This document shows, in pieces, positions 1 through 8,304 of a stretch of 64,000 nt of DNA. This stretch comes from Acidobacteriota bacterium (GTDB lineage Bacteria; Acidobacteriota; Thermoanaerobaculia; Multivoradales; Multivoraceae). The notes under the pieces were generated by a model, which saw only the letters and a program-made list of their open reading frames with translations, searched no databases and was not told the origin of the DNA. The position numbers were made by a program, and so were the translations under genes. The number at the start of each line of letters is the position of its first letter. The stretch's first letter is position 1. The stretch spans positions 1-64,000 of the forward strand of contig QQVD01000007.1 in the NCBI GenBank assembly GCA_003388555.1. The letters are read 5' to 3'.

Positions 1-165
1 CCCTTTTCCCTTTTCCCTCCTCCCTCGTCCCTCGTCCCTCGTCCCTCGTCCCTCGTCCCTCGTCCCTTGTCCCTCGTCCCTTGTCCCCCAACCCCCAACC
101 CCTGTCCCCTGACCCCCAACCCCTAACCCCCAACCCCTAACCCCCAACCCCTAACCCCCAACCCC
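1..165 (-). repeat. G-run simple-repeat tract at 3' end of metY
   Basis: On the minus strand this is a run of GGGGTTA / GGGGGTT units followed by GAGGGAC and AAGGGAC units. It is telomere-like and has many closely spaced G runs, so it could form G-quadruplexes in the transcript. It lies directly downstream of metY on the coding strand, and the metY stop codon (TAG at 151-153) is part of a GGGGTTAGGGG unit. The left end is cut by the window. Confidence 0.9.
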
Positions 166-1539
166 TTCCGCCCCATGGAGCGCCTGGTCCAGATCCGCCA
201 CCAGGTCCTCCAACGTCTCGATGCCGACCGACAGGCGCACCGTCTCGGGCCCGGCTCCGGCGGCGCGCTGCTGTTCCTCGCTGAGCTGGCGGTGCGTCGT
301 GGAGGCAGGGTGCAGGATCAGCGAGCGGGTGTCGCCGACGTTGGCCAGGTGGGAGAAGAGGTTGCAGCGCTCGACGGCGCGCACGCAGGCGTCGTAGCCG
401 CCGCGCAGCTCGAAGGTGAAGACCGCTCCGGCGCCGATCGGCAGGTACCTGGCGGCCAGCTCGGTCTGCACCGGAGCGGTGGCGTCGACCCCGGGATAGC
501 TGACGCGCTGGACCTGCGGGTGCTCTGCCAGGTGCAGCGCCAGGGCGCGGGCGTTCTCGCACTGGCGCTGCATGCGCAGTGGCAGCGTCTCGACCCCGAG
601 CAGGGTCTGGAAGGCGTTCATCGGCGCCATCGCGGCGCCGAGATCGCGCAGGCCCACCGCGTGCGCCCACATGGTGAACGCCAGGTCGCCGAACGACTCC
701 CAGAAGGTGATGCCGTGGTACGCCGGCTCGGGCTCGGCCAGCGACCGGTAGCGGCCCGGAACGGCGCCCCAGTCGAAGCGGCCGCTGTCGACGACGCAGC
801 CGCCCAGCGAGGTGCCGTTGCCGGAGAGGAACTTGGTGGTCGAGTGCACCACCAGGTCGGCGCCCCACTCGATCGGCCGGCAGAGGTAGGGCGTCGCCAA
901 GGTGTTGTCGACCACCAGCGGGATCCCCGCGTCCGCCGCCAGGCGGGCCAGACGCTCGAGATCGGAGACCGTTCCCTCGGGGTTGGCCAGGCTCTCGACG
1001 AAGATCGCCCGGGTGCGCTCACCGATCGCCGCCGCCACCGCGTCCGGATCGTTGGTGTCGACGAAGTCGACGTGCCAGTCGAACTTCTTGAACGTCTTGC
1101 CGAACTGGGTGATCGAGCCGCCGTAGAGGCGCTGGCTGGCGACGAAGCGGTCACCGGGCTCCATCAGCGCCGTGAACAGCATCATCTGCGCCGCGTGTCC
1201 CGATGCGCAGCAGGTGCCGCCGCGTCCGCCCTCGAGGTTGGCGATGCGCTCCTCGAGCGCCGCCACGGTGGGGTTGGTCAGCCGCGAGTAGATGAAGCCG
1301 TAGGTCTGCAGGTTGAACAGCGACGCGGCGTGGTCGGCGTCGTGGAAGACATAGGAGGTGTTCTGGTAGATCGGCGTCTGGCGGGCGCCGGTGAGCGGAT
1401 CCGGCTGGGTGCCGGCGTGCACGCTGCGGGTCTCGAAGCCGTAGCCGCCTCCCTGGGCCGCCCCGCCGGCGTCCTTGGCGCTACCGTCGGCATCCTCCTC
1501 CCGACGGGGGCCTCGCCGTCCGCTGACATCGCCGCTCAC
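151..1539 (-). CDS. metY: O-acetylhomoserine sulfhydrylase (Cys/Met metabolism PLP enzyme)
   Basis: This PLP enzyme of the Cys/Met-metabolism family (462 aa) should make homocysteine or methionine precursors from O-acetylhomoserine and sulfide in the cytoplasm. The N-terminal substrate region reads SVHAGTQPDPLTGARQTPIY. The PLP-binding segment has VVDNT (Asp ~211) and HSTTKFLSGNG, with the Schiff-base lysine at about residue 236. The GTG start at 1539 overlaps the stop of the upstream CoA-binding gene (GTGA), which indicates translational coupling; longer in-frame extensions would run back into that gene. The last residues (GAEGVGG) and the stop are encoded by the G-rich repeat tract, so the original C-terminus may have been replaced. 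MetZ-type activity is a less likely alternative. Confidence 0.93.
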   Translation of the reverse strand: MSGDVSGRRGPRREEDADGSAKDAGGAAQGGGYGFETRSVHAGTQPDPLTGARQTPIYQNTSYVFHDADHAASLFNLQTYGFIYSRLTNPTVAALEERIANLEGGRGGTCCASGHAAQMMLFTALMEPGDRFVASQRLYGGSITQFGKTFKKFDWHVDFVDTNDPDAVAAAIGERTRAIFVESLANPEGTVSDLERLARLAADAGIPLVVDNTLATPYLCRPIEWGADLVVHSTTKFLSGNGTSLGGCVVDSGRFDWGAVPGRYRSLAEPEPAYHGITFWESFGDLAFTMWAHAVGLRDLGAAMAPMNAFQTLLGVETLPLRMQRQCENARALALHLAEHPQVQRVSYPGVDATAPVQTELAARYLPIGAGAVFTFELRGGYDACVRAVERCNLFSHLANVGDTRSLILHPASTTHRQLSEEQQRAAGAGPETVRLSVGIETLEDLVADLDQALHGAEGVGG

Positions 1540-2057
1540 GAGCCCACCACCAGCCGCGGCCGGCGGGCGCTGACGATGCCGGTGTTGACGCCGCTCCAGG
1601 CGAGCTCGAGGTGCAGTCGGCTCCACTCGATCTTCGGGCAGCGGTTCATCACCACCTCGAGACCGGCCGCCTCGGCGCGCCTCGCCGCCTCGTCGTTGCG
1701 CACTCCGAGCTGCATCCAGACGTAGCGGATGCCCTTCTCGCCCATCAGCGCGATCGCCTCGTCGACCACTCCCGCCGCGGCCTCGGAGTTGCGGAACACG
1801 TCGACCATCTCATAGGGACCCGGAGCTTCGGCCAGGCTCGGCCAGGCCTGCTCACCGAGCACCGGAGTGCCTTCCGCGGCCAGCTTCGGGTTGATCGGCA
1901 GCACGCGGAAGCCCTTGCTCTGCAGGTACTTCATGACGAAGGCCGAGGGCCGTTTCCAGTTGGCGCTGGCGCCGACCATCGCTACGGTGCGGGTGCCCTG
2001 GAGGATGCGGCGTAGATCCTCGTCGCGGTAGTCGTCGTGGGTGACCTGTCGTGCCAT
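1536..2057 (-). CDS. CoA-binding (YccU-like) Rossmann protein
   Basis: A 173-aa protein of the CoA_binding_2/YccU family. The Rossmann nucleotide-binding loop is visible near the N-terminus (VAMVGASANWKRPS), followed by the family segments RVLPINPK, VDVFRNSEA and WMQLGVRN. It ends in the conserved MNRCPKIEW. The ATG at 2057 has AGGAGGAGC about 8 bp upstream; a longer frame to 2135 lacks this support. The gene overlaps metY by 4 bp, so the two are one transcriptional unit. Members bind CoA or acyl-CoA, but the role is not established. A link to O-acetylhomoserine chemistry is inferred from the pairing only. Confidence 0.88.
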   Translation of the reverse strand: MARQVTHDDYRDEDLRRILQGTRTVAMVGASANWKRPSAFVMKYLQSKGFRVLPINPKLAAEGTPVLGEQAWPSLAEAPGPYEMVDVFRNSEAAAGVVDEAIALMGEKGIRYVWMQLGVRNDEAARRAEAAGLEVVMNRCPKIEWSRLHLELAWSGVNTGIVSARRPRLVVGS

Positions 2058-2250
2058 GGGGCGCTCCTCCTGGTTCGCATCGGATGGTATCCGCGCCCCG
2101 GACCCGGCGTCGGGCGGGTCGTTGCCGGGGGGCACGGCGGGGGTCGCCGGGGGGCGCGCGATCCTGCACCGTGTCCCAAATCGTCCGACACCAGCGTCGG
2201 GCGGAATCGGCTACCGGGAGCCTGGCGCCCGGCCGCACAATGACCTCGCC

Positions 2251-4458
2251 ATGAACGAGACCCCCGAACAGATCCTCGCCCCCACCGACCTCGCGCCGAT
2301 CCCCCAGGCTCCCGGCGATGCGCCGGTGCTCTGGGTCGACGACGACGAGAACATCTGCCGCCTGGCGCGCCGCCAGCTCGCCAAGCGCGGCTTCGACGTC
2401 GACGTTGCCAGCAGCGGCGAGGAGGCGCTGCGCATGGCCCGCGAGAAGGCCTACGGCGTGGTCGCCACCGACCTGACCATGCCGACGATGGACGGCCTGT
2501 CCCTGATCGAGCGCCTGACCCGGCAGAACCCCGGGATCTCGACCATCCTGGTCACCGGCGCCCACGACCTCGAGTTGCCGCAGCACGCCTGGCTCGACGA
2601 GTCGCTGGTCTCGGTGATCGTCAAGCCGTGGGACTCCACCGAGCTGTGCGGATCGATCTCGCGCGCTCTCCAGGTGACCACCGCCAAGCGCCGGTCCGGG
2701 GCCGACGAGGAGCTCGACGGCATGCGCATCCTGCTGGTGGAGGACTCTGCCTCCGATGCCCGGCTGATCCAGCACCACCTCGAGAAGGGCTTCCCCACCT
2801 CCGACGTGCGCTGGGTGCGCCGGGTGCGCGACGCCGTCGAGTGCCTCGAGCGCGAGAGCTGGCACGTGGTGCTCACCGATCTCGGCCTGCCCGACGCGCG
2901 CGGAGTCGACGCGGTGCGCCGGCTGCATCTCGCGGCGCGCGGCTGCCCGATCATCGTGGTCAGCGGCCGCGACGACGACGAGGTGGCACTGGAGGCGGTG
3001 CGTCTCGGCGCCCAGGACCACCTGCAGAAGGACGAGCTGCGCACCTCCCTGGTCGAGCGCACGGTGCGCTACGCGATCGAGCGCAAGCGGGCCGAGAACC
3101 GCCTCTCCTTCCTCGCCAACCACGATCCCCTCACCGAGCTGGCCAATCGCGAGCACTTCCGAGGCCTGCTCAACCACGCTCTCGCCCGGGCACGGCGCAA
3201 CCGCAGCGGCTTCGCGGTCGTCTTCGTCGACCTCGACCACTTCAAGTCGATCAACGACGGGCTCGGCCACCACGCTGGCGACGCCATCCTGCGCGAGGTG
3301 GGGCACCGCCTCAAGCAGGCGGTGCGCGAGCCCGACACGGTGGCGCGCCTCGGCGGCGACGAGTTCGCGGTGCTGCTCGAGGAGATCGACTCGCCCAAGG
3401 TGGTCGAGGTCGTCGCCGAGCGCATCGGCAAGGTGCTCTCCGAGCCGATCCAGATCGCCGGCGAGCAGCTCGAGGTCACCGGCTCGGTCGGTGTCGCCCT
3501 CTATCCCGACAACGGCGACGGCGTCGACGTGCTGCTGCGCGCCGCCGACGACGCCATGTACGAGGCCAAGGCGGACGGCCGCAACACCTTCCGCGTCGCC
3601 CGCACCGGCCTCGCCGAGGACCAGCGGCGCAACTACAACCTGTCGCGCCAGCTGCGTCACGCGCTCGATCGCGACGAGTTCGTGCTCCACTACCAGCCCC
3701 AGCTCAACGTCGCGACCGGCGAGTTCGACGCCGCCGAGGCGCTGATCCGCTGGGAGCGTCCCGGCGAGCCGAGGGTGGCGCCCGATCAGTTCATCGCGGT
3801 GCTCGAGGAGCTCGGTCTGATCGAGGACGTCGGTTTCTGGGTCATCGACGAGGCCTGCCGTCAGCTCGCCGAGTGGCGCGCCCGCGGCCTGGCGATCGAA
3901 CGGGTGGCGGTCAATTTGTCGCCGCTCCAGTTCTCCGGCGGCTCGCTGGTCAGCGGCGTGCGCAAGGTGCTCGACCGGCACCGCCTCGCCCCCGAGCGCC
4001 TCGAGCTCGAGATCACCGAGGGCGCCCTGATGAAGGACACCGCCTACACCCACGAGCAGCTCACCGAGCTGCACCGCATCGGCGTGCGCATCGCCATCGA
4101 CGACTTCGGCACCGGCTACTCGTCGCTCTCCTACCTGCACCGCTTCCCGGTGCAGATCCTCAAGGTCGACCGCTCCTTCGTCGGCGAGGTCACCGAGAGC
4201 AAGGAGGCCTCGCTGCTGGTCTCGTCGATCATCGGCCTCGCCCACCGACTCGGTCTCGAGGTCGTCGCCGAGGGCGTCGAGACCGAGGGCCAGCTCGGTT
4301 ACCTGCGGCTCGAGGGCTGCGACCGCACCCAGGGCTACCTGCACCAGAAACCGGGCCCGGCCGACACCGTCGACCACATCTTCTCGCGCCAGGAGCCCGG
4401 TGGCGTGCAGGGGCGGCTCACCGTGGGAGCCTTCCCCGGCTTCCTCCAGGTCTCCTGA
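2251..4458 (+). CDS. Dual-receiver GGDEF-EAL c-di-GMP response regulator
   Basis: A 735-aa cytoplasmic signalling protein. REC1 spans about residues 25-135 (acidic pocket VDDDE, phospho-acceptor Asp ~74 in TDLTMP). REC2 spans about 160-280 (Asp ~210 in TDLGLPDARG). A GGDEF domain follows with an intact GGDEF at ~368 and an RxxD inhibitory site (REPD) five residues before it. The EAL domain has EAL at ~496, ITE, DDFGTGYSSL, LKVD and EVVAEGVE. Both c-di-GMP synthase and phosphodiesterase residue sets look intact, so its net activity cannot be read from sequence. No transmembrane segment is seen. The start at 2251 is the first ATG that leaves a normal REC1 N-terminus; upstream in-frame codons overlap the divergent CoA-binding gene. 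It stands alone and converges with the response regulator gene at 4540. Confidence 0.95.
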   Translation: MNETPEQILAPTDLAPIPQAPGDAPVLWVDDDENICRLARRQLAKRGFDVDVASSGEEALRMAREKAYGVVATDLTMPTMDGLSLIERLTRQNPGISTILVTGAHDLELPQHAWLDESLVSVIVKPWDSTELCGSISRALQVTTAKRRSGADEELDGMRILLVEDSASDARLIQHHLEKGFPTSDVRWVRRVRDAVECLERESWHVVLTDLGLPDARGVDAVRRLHLAARGCPIIVVSGRDDDEVALEAVRLGAQDHLQKDELRTSLVERTVRYAIERKRAENRLSFLANHDPLTELANREHFRGLLNHALARARRNRSGFAVVFVDLDHFKSINDGLGHHAGDAILREVGHRLKQAVREPDTVARLGGDEFAVLLEEIDSPKVVEVVAERIGKVLSEPIQIAGEQLEVTGSVGVALYPDNGDGVDVLLRAADDAMYEAKADGRNTFRVARTGLAEDQRRNYNLSRQLRHALDRDEFVLHYQPQLNVATGEFDAAEALIRWERPGEPRVAPDQFIAVLEELGLIEDVGFWVIDEACRQLAEWRARGLAIERVAVNLSPLQFSGGSLVSGVRKVLDRHRLAPERLELEITEGALMKDTAYTHEQLTELHRIGVRIAIDDFGTGYSSLSYLHRFPVQILKVDRSFVGEVTESKEASLLVSSIIGLAHRLGLEVVAEGVETEGQLGYLRLEGCDRTQGYLHQKPGPADTVDHIFSRQEPGGVQGRLTVGAFPGFLQVS

Positions 4459-4539
4459 GCTGCGAGGGCCGCCTCCCGCCTGCCGGCCGCGCCGCGAGGG
4501 CGTCGAAGGCCGACCGGGAGCGGCGGCTCGGCGGTGGGG

Positions 4540-5250
4540 TCAGGTGTCGGGCACGTACTTGTAGCCGTGGCCGTGCACGGTGACGATGTAGCGCGGTTTC
4601 GCTGGCTTCGGCTCGACCTTCTGGCGCAGCGAGGCGACGTGCACGTCGACGGTGCGTGAGTAGACGCTGGCGTCGTAGCCCCAGACGTCGCGCAGCAGCT
4701 GGTCGCGGGAGAGCACCTTGCCGGGGCGCTCGAGCAGGTGCACGAGGAGCTTGAACTCGAGCTGCGACAGCTCCACCGGCTCGCCGGAGCGCCGCACCTC
4801 GACGCCGTCGAGGTCGACCGTGACGTCGCCGAAGGCGAGCTGCGACGCCTGCGGACGGCCGCCGCGGCTGCGTCGCAGCAGCGCCTCGATGCGCGCCAGA
4901 AGCTCGGTCATCTCGAACGGCTTGGTCAGGTAGTCGTCGGCGCCGAGCTTGAGGCCGAACACCTTGTCGGCGGTCTGCGACCTCGCGGTCAGCAGCAGCA
5001 CCGGTACGTCGATCTCCTCTTCACGGATCGTCTGCAGCACGTCGAGGCCGCCGATCTCCGGCAGCGCCACGTCGAGCAGCACCAGGTCGAAGCGCCCGGC
5101 GCGGATCGCCTCGAGACCGGCGCGGCCGTCGGTCGTGGTGGTGACTTCGTAGTCCTCCGCCTCGAGCCGGTCGCGCAGCGTCATCACCAGGCTCGGCTCG
5201 TCCTCGACCACCAGCAGCCGTGCCGCGTCGGTCTGTCGGGCCGTGCTCAT
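4540..5250 (-). CDS. OmpR/PhoB-family response regulator
   Basis: A 236-aa two-component regulator. The receiver domain (about 10-125) has VVEDEP, the phospho-acceptor Asp in LVLLDVALPEIGG and the conserved Lys in YLTKPF. The C-terminal winged helix (about 140-235) has the OmpR signatures ELSQLEFKLLVHLLERPGKV and SRTVDVHVASLRQKVE, ending RYIVTVHGHGYKYVP. It binds DNA as a dimer after phosphorylation. The ATG overlaps the kinase stop codon (ATGA at 5247-5250), so it is the second gene of a kinase-regulator operon and presumably serves that kinase. Confidence 0.95.
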   Translation of the reverse strand: MSTARQTDAARLLVVEDEPSLVMTLRDRLEAEDYEVTTTTDGRAGLEAIRAGRFDLVLLDVALPEIGGLDVLQTIREEEIDVPVLLLTARSQTADKVFGLKLGADDYLTKPFEMTELLARIEALLRRSRGGRPQASQLAFGDVTVDLDGVEVRRSGEPVELSQLEFKLLVHLLERPGKVLSRDQLLRDVWGYDASVYSRTVDVHVASLRQKVEPKPAKPRYIVTVHGHGYKYVPDT

Positions 5251-7148
5251 GCGGGCCTCCCGGGGTCGGCCACGTCGGCGCGGTGGTCCCCGGCGTCGGC
5301 CGAGCCCTCGGCGTCTCGGCCGGAATTGCCGAGCCGGAGCGCGGCCGGCGCTGAGAGGGGTAGCTGGAGCACGAAGCGCGCCCCTTCGCCGAGACGCCCC
5401 TCGGCCAGCTCGATCGATCCGCCGGCGTTCTCGAGCAGGCGGCGCACCAGGTGCAGGCCGAGACCGGCTCCCGGCCGCTGTCCCTCGTGCAGCGAGCGGC
5501 CGCGACGGAACGGCTCCCAGATCCGCTCGCGATCGTGCGGCGCGATGCCCGGGCCGTCGTCGGCGACGTGCAGCTCGAGAGTCGGCGCTGCGCCGCGCCA
5601 GCGACCTCGCCCACCGCCGCCCGCTCTGGCAGGAATCTCGAGGACGACCCTGCGGCCGCCGTACTTGACGGCGTTCTCGACCAGGTTGTCGAGCACCCGC
5701 ACCAGGTCGTCCTCGCGCATCGCGATCGTCGCCTCACTCGCCAGCACCTCTTCGGCCCGCACCGTCACGCCCTCCTGTTCGGTGAGCAGACGGCTGTCGC
5801 CCAGGGAGCGCTCCACTGCCGGCGCCAGGCCGCAGCGGGCCGCGTCGGAGCGGGTCGACGACTCCACTCCCGCCAGCGCCAGCGCCTGGCCGACGACGCG
5901 GCCGAGACGCTGACCCTCGCGCTGCAGCATCCGGCCGTACTCGCGCACCTTCTCGGGCTCTTGCACCAGGCCGTCGGCGAGGTTGGCGCCGGCGCTCGAG
6001 ATCGCCGTCAGCGGGGTGTGCAGCTCGTGGCTGATCGAGGCGATGAAGTCGGTCTGGCGCGCTGCCAGCTCCTCGGCCCGCCGGGCGTGACGCAGCAGCA
6101 GCAGGGCGGCGATCGCCAGCAGCGTCCACACGGCGCCGCCGAGCAGCAGGTTGCCGGCGCGCTGGCGGGCGACGATGTCGCGCACCGAGCCCGCCGCGGG
6201 TCGCACCGCCAGGGTCCACGGCGCCGCCGCCTCGCGGGCGCTCTCGCGGCGCGGTGGGTCATCACCGAAGACGCCGCCAGGCAGTCGATCGGCGAACGCG
6301 CGCGGCGCGGCGATCGGCGCCAGAGCCGCATCGAGGAAGGGGTCGGAGTCGCGGTCGAGGGAGATCTCCCGCGCAGCCTCACCGCCGGCGATCCAGGCGC
6401 CGCCCACGATCCGCCCGACGGGCCGGGCGCTGGCGTCCAGCAGCACCGCCTCGAGCGGCAGTTGGAGGTCCTCGGCGAGGCGGGCGACCAGCTCGGCGAT
6501 CCGTTCGTGGAAGCTGGCCTCGTCGAGCTGCAGGATGATCAGGCCCATCCCCGGCTCGTCGCCGAAGCGGGCCACCGGCCGCCGCCGTCGGCCGCGGTTC
6601 GGGCCCGCGGCGACCGGCGGCAGTGGCCGGATCAGGGCCGGTCCCTCGGCCCACAGCGGTGAGCCGCCGAGCAGGGCCAGGGCGCGCCGCGGGTCGCGCA
6701 GGCGGCCGGCACGGGCCGCGCGCTGCACGGGCAGCAACGTCTCGCGCAACGGCGACAGCTCCGGCGGCCACTCGACGGCGGCCTCGCCCGCGGCGTCAGG
6801 GAGCCGATCGGCCGCGACGATCTCGACCAGACGGTCCTCGGAGAGGTCGTAGTGGAACGCGCGCAGCAGCCGGTGGGAGCAGCGGGCGTCGCCCCGGTCG
6901 GCCCGCCACTGCGTCAAGCGGCGACTCAACGCCTCGCGATCGGGGGTCGAGAAGACGAAGAGCGGAGAGATGAGATCGCGCTCGACGGTGCGCGCGACGA
7001 GATTCGTCTGCCGCACCAGGGAGCGGGTGAGCTGCTCCGCCTCGAGTCGGGTGAGCTGGCCGACCCACCGGTACTGCAGCGCCGCGACGGCGATCAGCAG
7101 CAGGCCGGCCAGGATCGCCAACCAGAAGGATCGTGGAGGACGGTTCAC
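5247..7148 (-). CDS. Membrane sensor histidine kinase
   Basis: A 633-aa inner-membrane kinase. TM1 is at about 8-26 and TM2 at about 340-365 (NLLLGGAVWTLLAIAALLLL). The ~310-residue extracytoplasmic sensor between them is not recognised as a named domain. The HisKA box is FIASISHELHTPL, the N box NLVENAVKYG, and the G boxes DDGPGIAP and GAGLGLHLV, so the catalytic core is complete. GTG at 7148 (VNRPPRSFWLAIL) places TM1 at the N-terminus; upstream non-ATG starts add an Arg/Ser-rich stretch with no support. It is the first gene of the operon with the response regulator and is divergent from a CpxP/Spy-like gene, which suggests an envelope-stress system. Confidence 0.93.
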   Translation of the reverse strand: MNRPPRSFWLAILAGLLLIAVAALQYRWVGQLTRLEAEQLTRSLVRQTNLVARTVERDLISPLFVFSTPDREALSRRLTQWRADRGDARCSHRLLRAFHYDLSEDRLVEIVAADRLPDAAGEAAVEWPPELSPLRETLLPVQRAARAGRLRDPRRALALLGGSPLWAEGPALIRPLPPVAAGPNRGRRRRPVARFGDEPGMGLIILQLDEASFHERIAELVARLAEDLQLPLEAVLLDASARPVGRIVGGAWIAGGEAAREISLDRDSDPFLDAALAPIAAPRAFADRLPGGVFGDDPPRRESAREAAAPWTLAVRPAAGSVRDIVARQRAGNLLLGGAVWTLLAIAALLLLRHARRAEELAARQTDFIASISHELHTPLTAISSAGANLADGLVQEPEKVREYGRMLQREGQRLGRVVGQALALAGVESSTRSDAARCGLAPAVERSLGDSRLLTEQEGVTVRAEEVLASEATIAMREDDLVRVLDNLVENAVKYGGRRVVLEIPARAGGGGRGRWRGAAPTLELHVADDGPGIAPHDRERIWEPFRRGRSLHEGQRPGAGLGLHLVRRLLENAGGSIELAEGRLGEGARFVLQLPLSAPAALRLGNSGRDAEGSADAGDHRADVADPGRPA

Positions 7149-7535
7149 GGTCTGGTCTCGGAGAGCTCGGCAGGAAAGGGTGGAAGCGTCGGATCGACGC
7201 CCCGAACGGTGTCTGCCGACGATCAGTGTAGCCGCGGCCCGTCGGCTGCGAACCAAGCTGCGGCAACCGCTTTACAAACTTGACGAAGGCCTTGCCGCCG
7301 GCTGACGACCCCTGTTCGGCCTCGGGCGTACTTTCTCGTGAGACGCGGGAGACGGACTCCGGGGGAGTCGCTCCCGGAAACAACGCACCGTCTCACCGGA
7401 GCCGCGCCAGCGCCTTGCGGCACCCGCGGCCCGGGAGCACGACGAAGTCGGAGTGGACACGCTCCACCCGGTGGTCACGAAACGACAACGATGAAAGAGA
7501 CGGAAGAGATGAAAGAGACGAAGGAGATGAAAGAG
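7149..7535. promoter_or_regulatory. Divergent intergenic region between HK-RR and CpxP-like gene
   Basis: No coding sequence is supported here. The region must carry promoters for both flanking transcription units. I could not assign -35/-10 boxes or a regulator binding repeat with confidence. Its right part (from about 7491) is a purine-rich imperfect repeat of ATGAAAGAGACG units running into the start of the next gene. Confidence 0.4.
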
Positions 7536-8135
7536 ATGAGACAGACCCACGACACCACCCCGAACCCCGGCAACCACCTCGACCAGGCGGCCTCGCCCAT
7601 CTCCCGCGGCGGCGCTGTCCGGCGAGCCGCTCTGGCCGCTGCCGGCCTGCTCGCCGTTGCCGCCATCGCCGTCGCGGCGCCGCCGCGGGGCAGCGCACGC
7701 TTCGGCGACGGTGCCTCGGGAGAGGGCTTTCCGCGCCACGCCGAGCGGCGGGTCGAGCGGCTGGCCGAGTTCCTCGAGCTGAGCGACAGCCAGCTGACCA
7801 GCTGGGAGTCGCTGCGCAGCCAGCACCGCGACGCGGTGCAGCCGCTGCTGGAGCAGATGCGCACCCACCGCGAGTCGCTGCGCTCGCTGATGGAGAGCGA
7901 CTCGCCCGACGCCACCGCGCTGGGCGAGGAGATGCTCGCCGGACGGGAGCTGCGTGAGGATCTCGAGACCGCGCAGCAGGACCTCGAGAGCGGCTTCCGC
8001 GCCCTGCTCACCGCCGAGCAGCTCGAGCGCTACGAGGCGTTCCGCGAGGCGCGCGGCGACCGCCGGGAGCAGCGTGGCCGTTCCGGTCCGCGTGGCCGGC
8101 GCGGTCGCGGTCCGGGCGCTGGCGTCGGCGCCTGA
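7536..8135 (+). CDS. Periplasmic CpxP/Spy-like (LTXXQ) protein
   Basis: A roughly 199-aa exported protein. It has a basic N-region (SRGGAVRR) and a hydrophobic stretch AALAAAGLLAVAAIAVA, consistent with a Sec or possibly Tat signal. Two LTXXQ-type helices follow: LELSDSQLTSWESL and LLTAEQLERYEAF. The tail is an Arg/Gly-rich RGRSGPRGRRGRG. LTXXQ proteins are periplasmic adaptor/chaperones that often damp a Cpx-type kinase or bind metal. It is divergent from the kinase/regulator pair, as cpxP is from cpxRA, so regulation by that pair is inferred. Start choice: ATGs in frame occur at 7491, 7509, 7527 and 7536. Only 7536 has AAGGAG at a workable distance (9 bp). The earlier ones would add a repetitive MKETEEMKETKEMKE leader. 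Confidence 0.8.
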   Translation: MRQTHDTTPNPGNHLDQAASPISRGGAVRRAALAAAGLLAVAAIAVAAPPRGSARFGDGASGEGFPRHAERRVERLAEFLELSDSQLTSWESLRSQHRDAVQPLLEQMRTHRESLRSLMESDSPDATALGEEMLAGRELREDLETAQQDLESGFRALLTAEQLERYEAFREARGDRREQRGRSGPRGRRGRGPGAGVGA

Positions 8136-8304
8136 ACGGCGTCCGGTCCGCTGCACGGATCGGCATCGAGATCTGCTGACCGGAGGTTAGGTCCTTCGGC
8201 AGATCGAGCGGCGCGTCGCCGTCCTGCGGCTCGCGCCGCTTCGCCGTGGGCGCGGTGGGTGGTCGGCCTGCGGCTCTCCCCGCGCTGCCGACCGAGCCGG
8301 GGCC

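Noticed and set aside
1852..4377. Long open frame on the minus strand opposite the GGDEF-EAL gene
   Set aside because: It is antisense to a complete gene with textbook motifs, and its product is a low-complexity His/Ala/Asp/Gly-rich string, typical of a GC-rich shadow frame.
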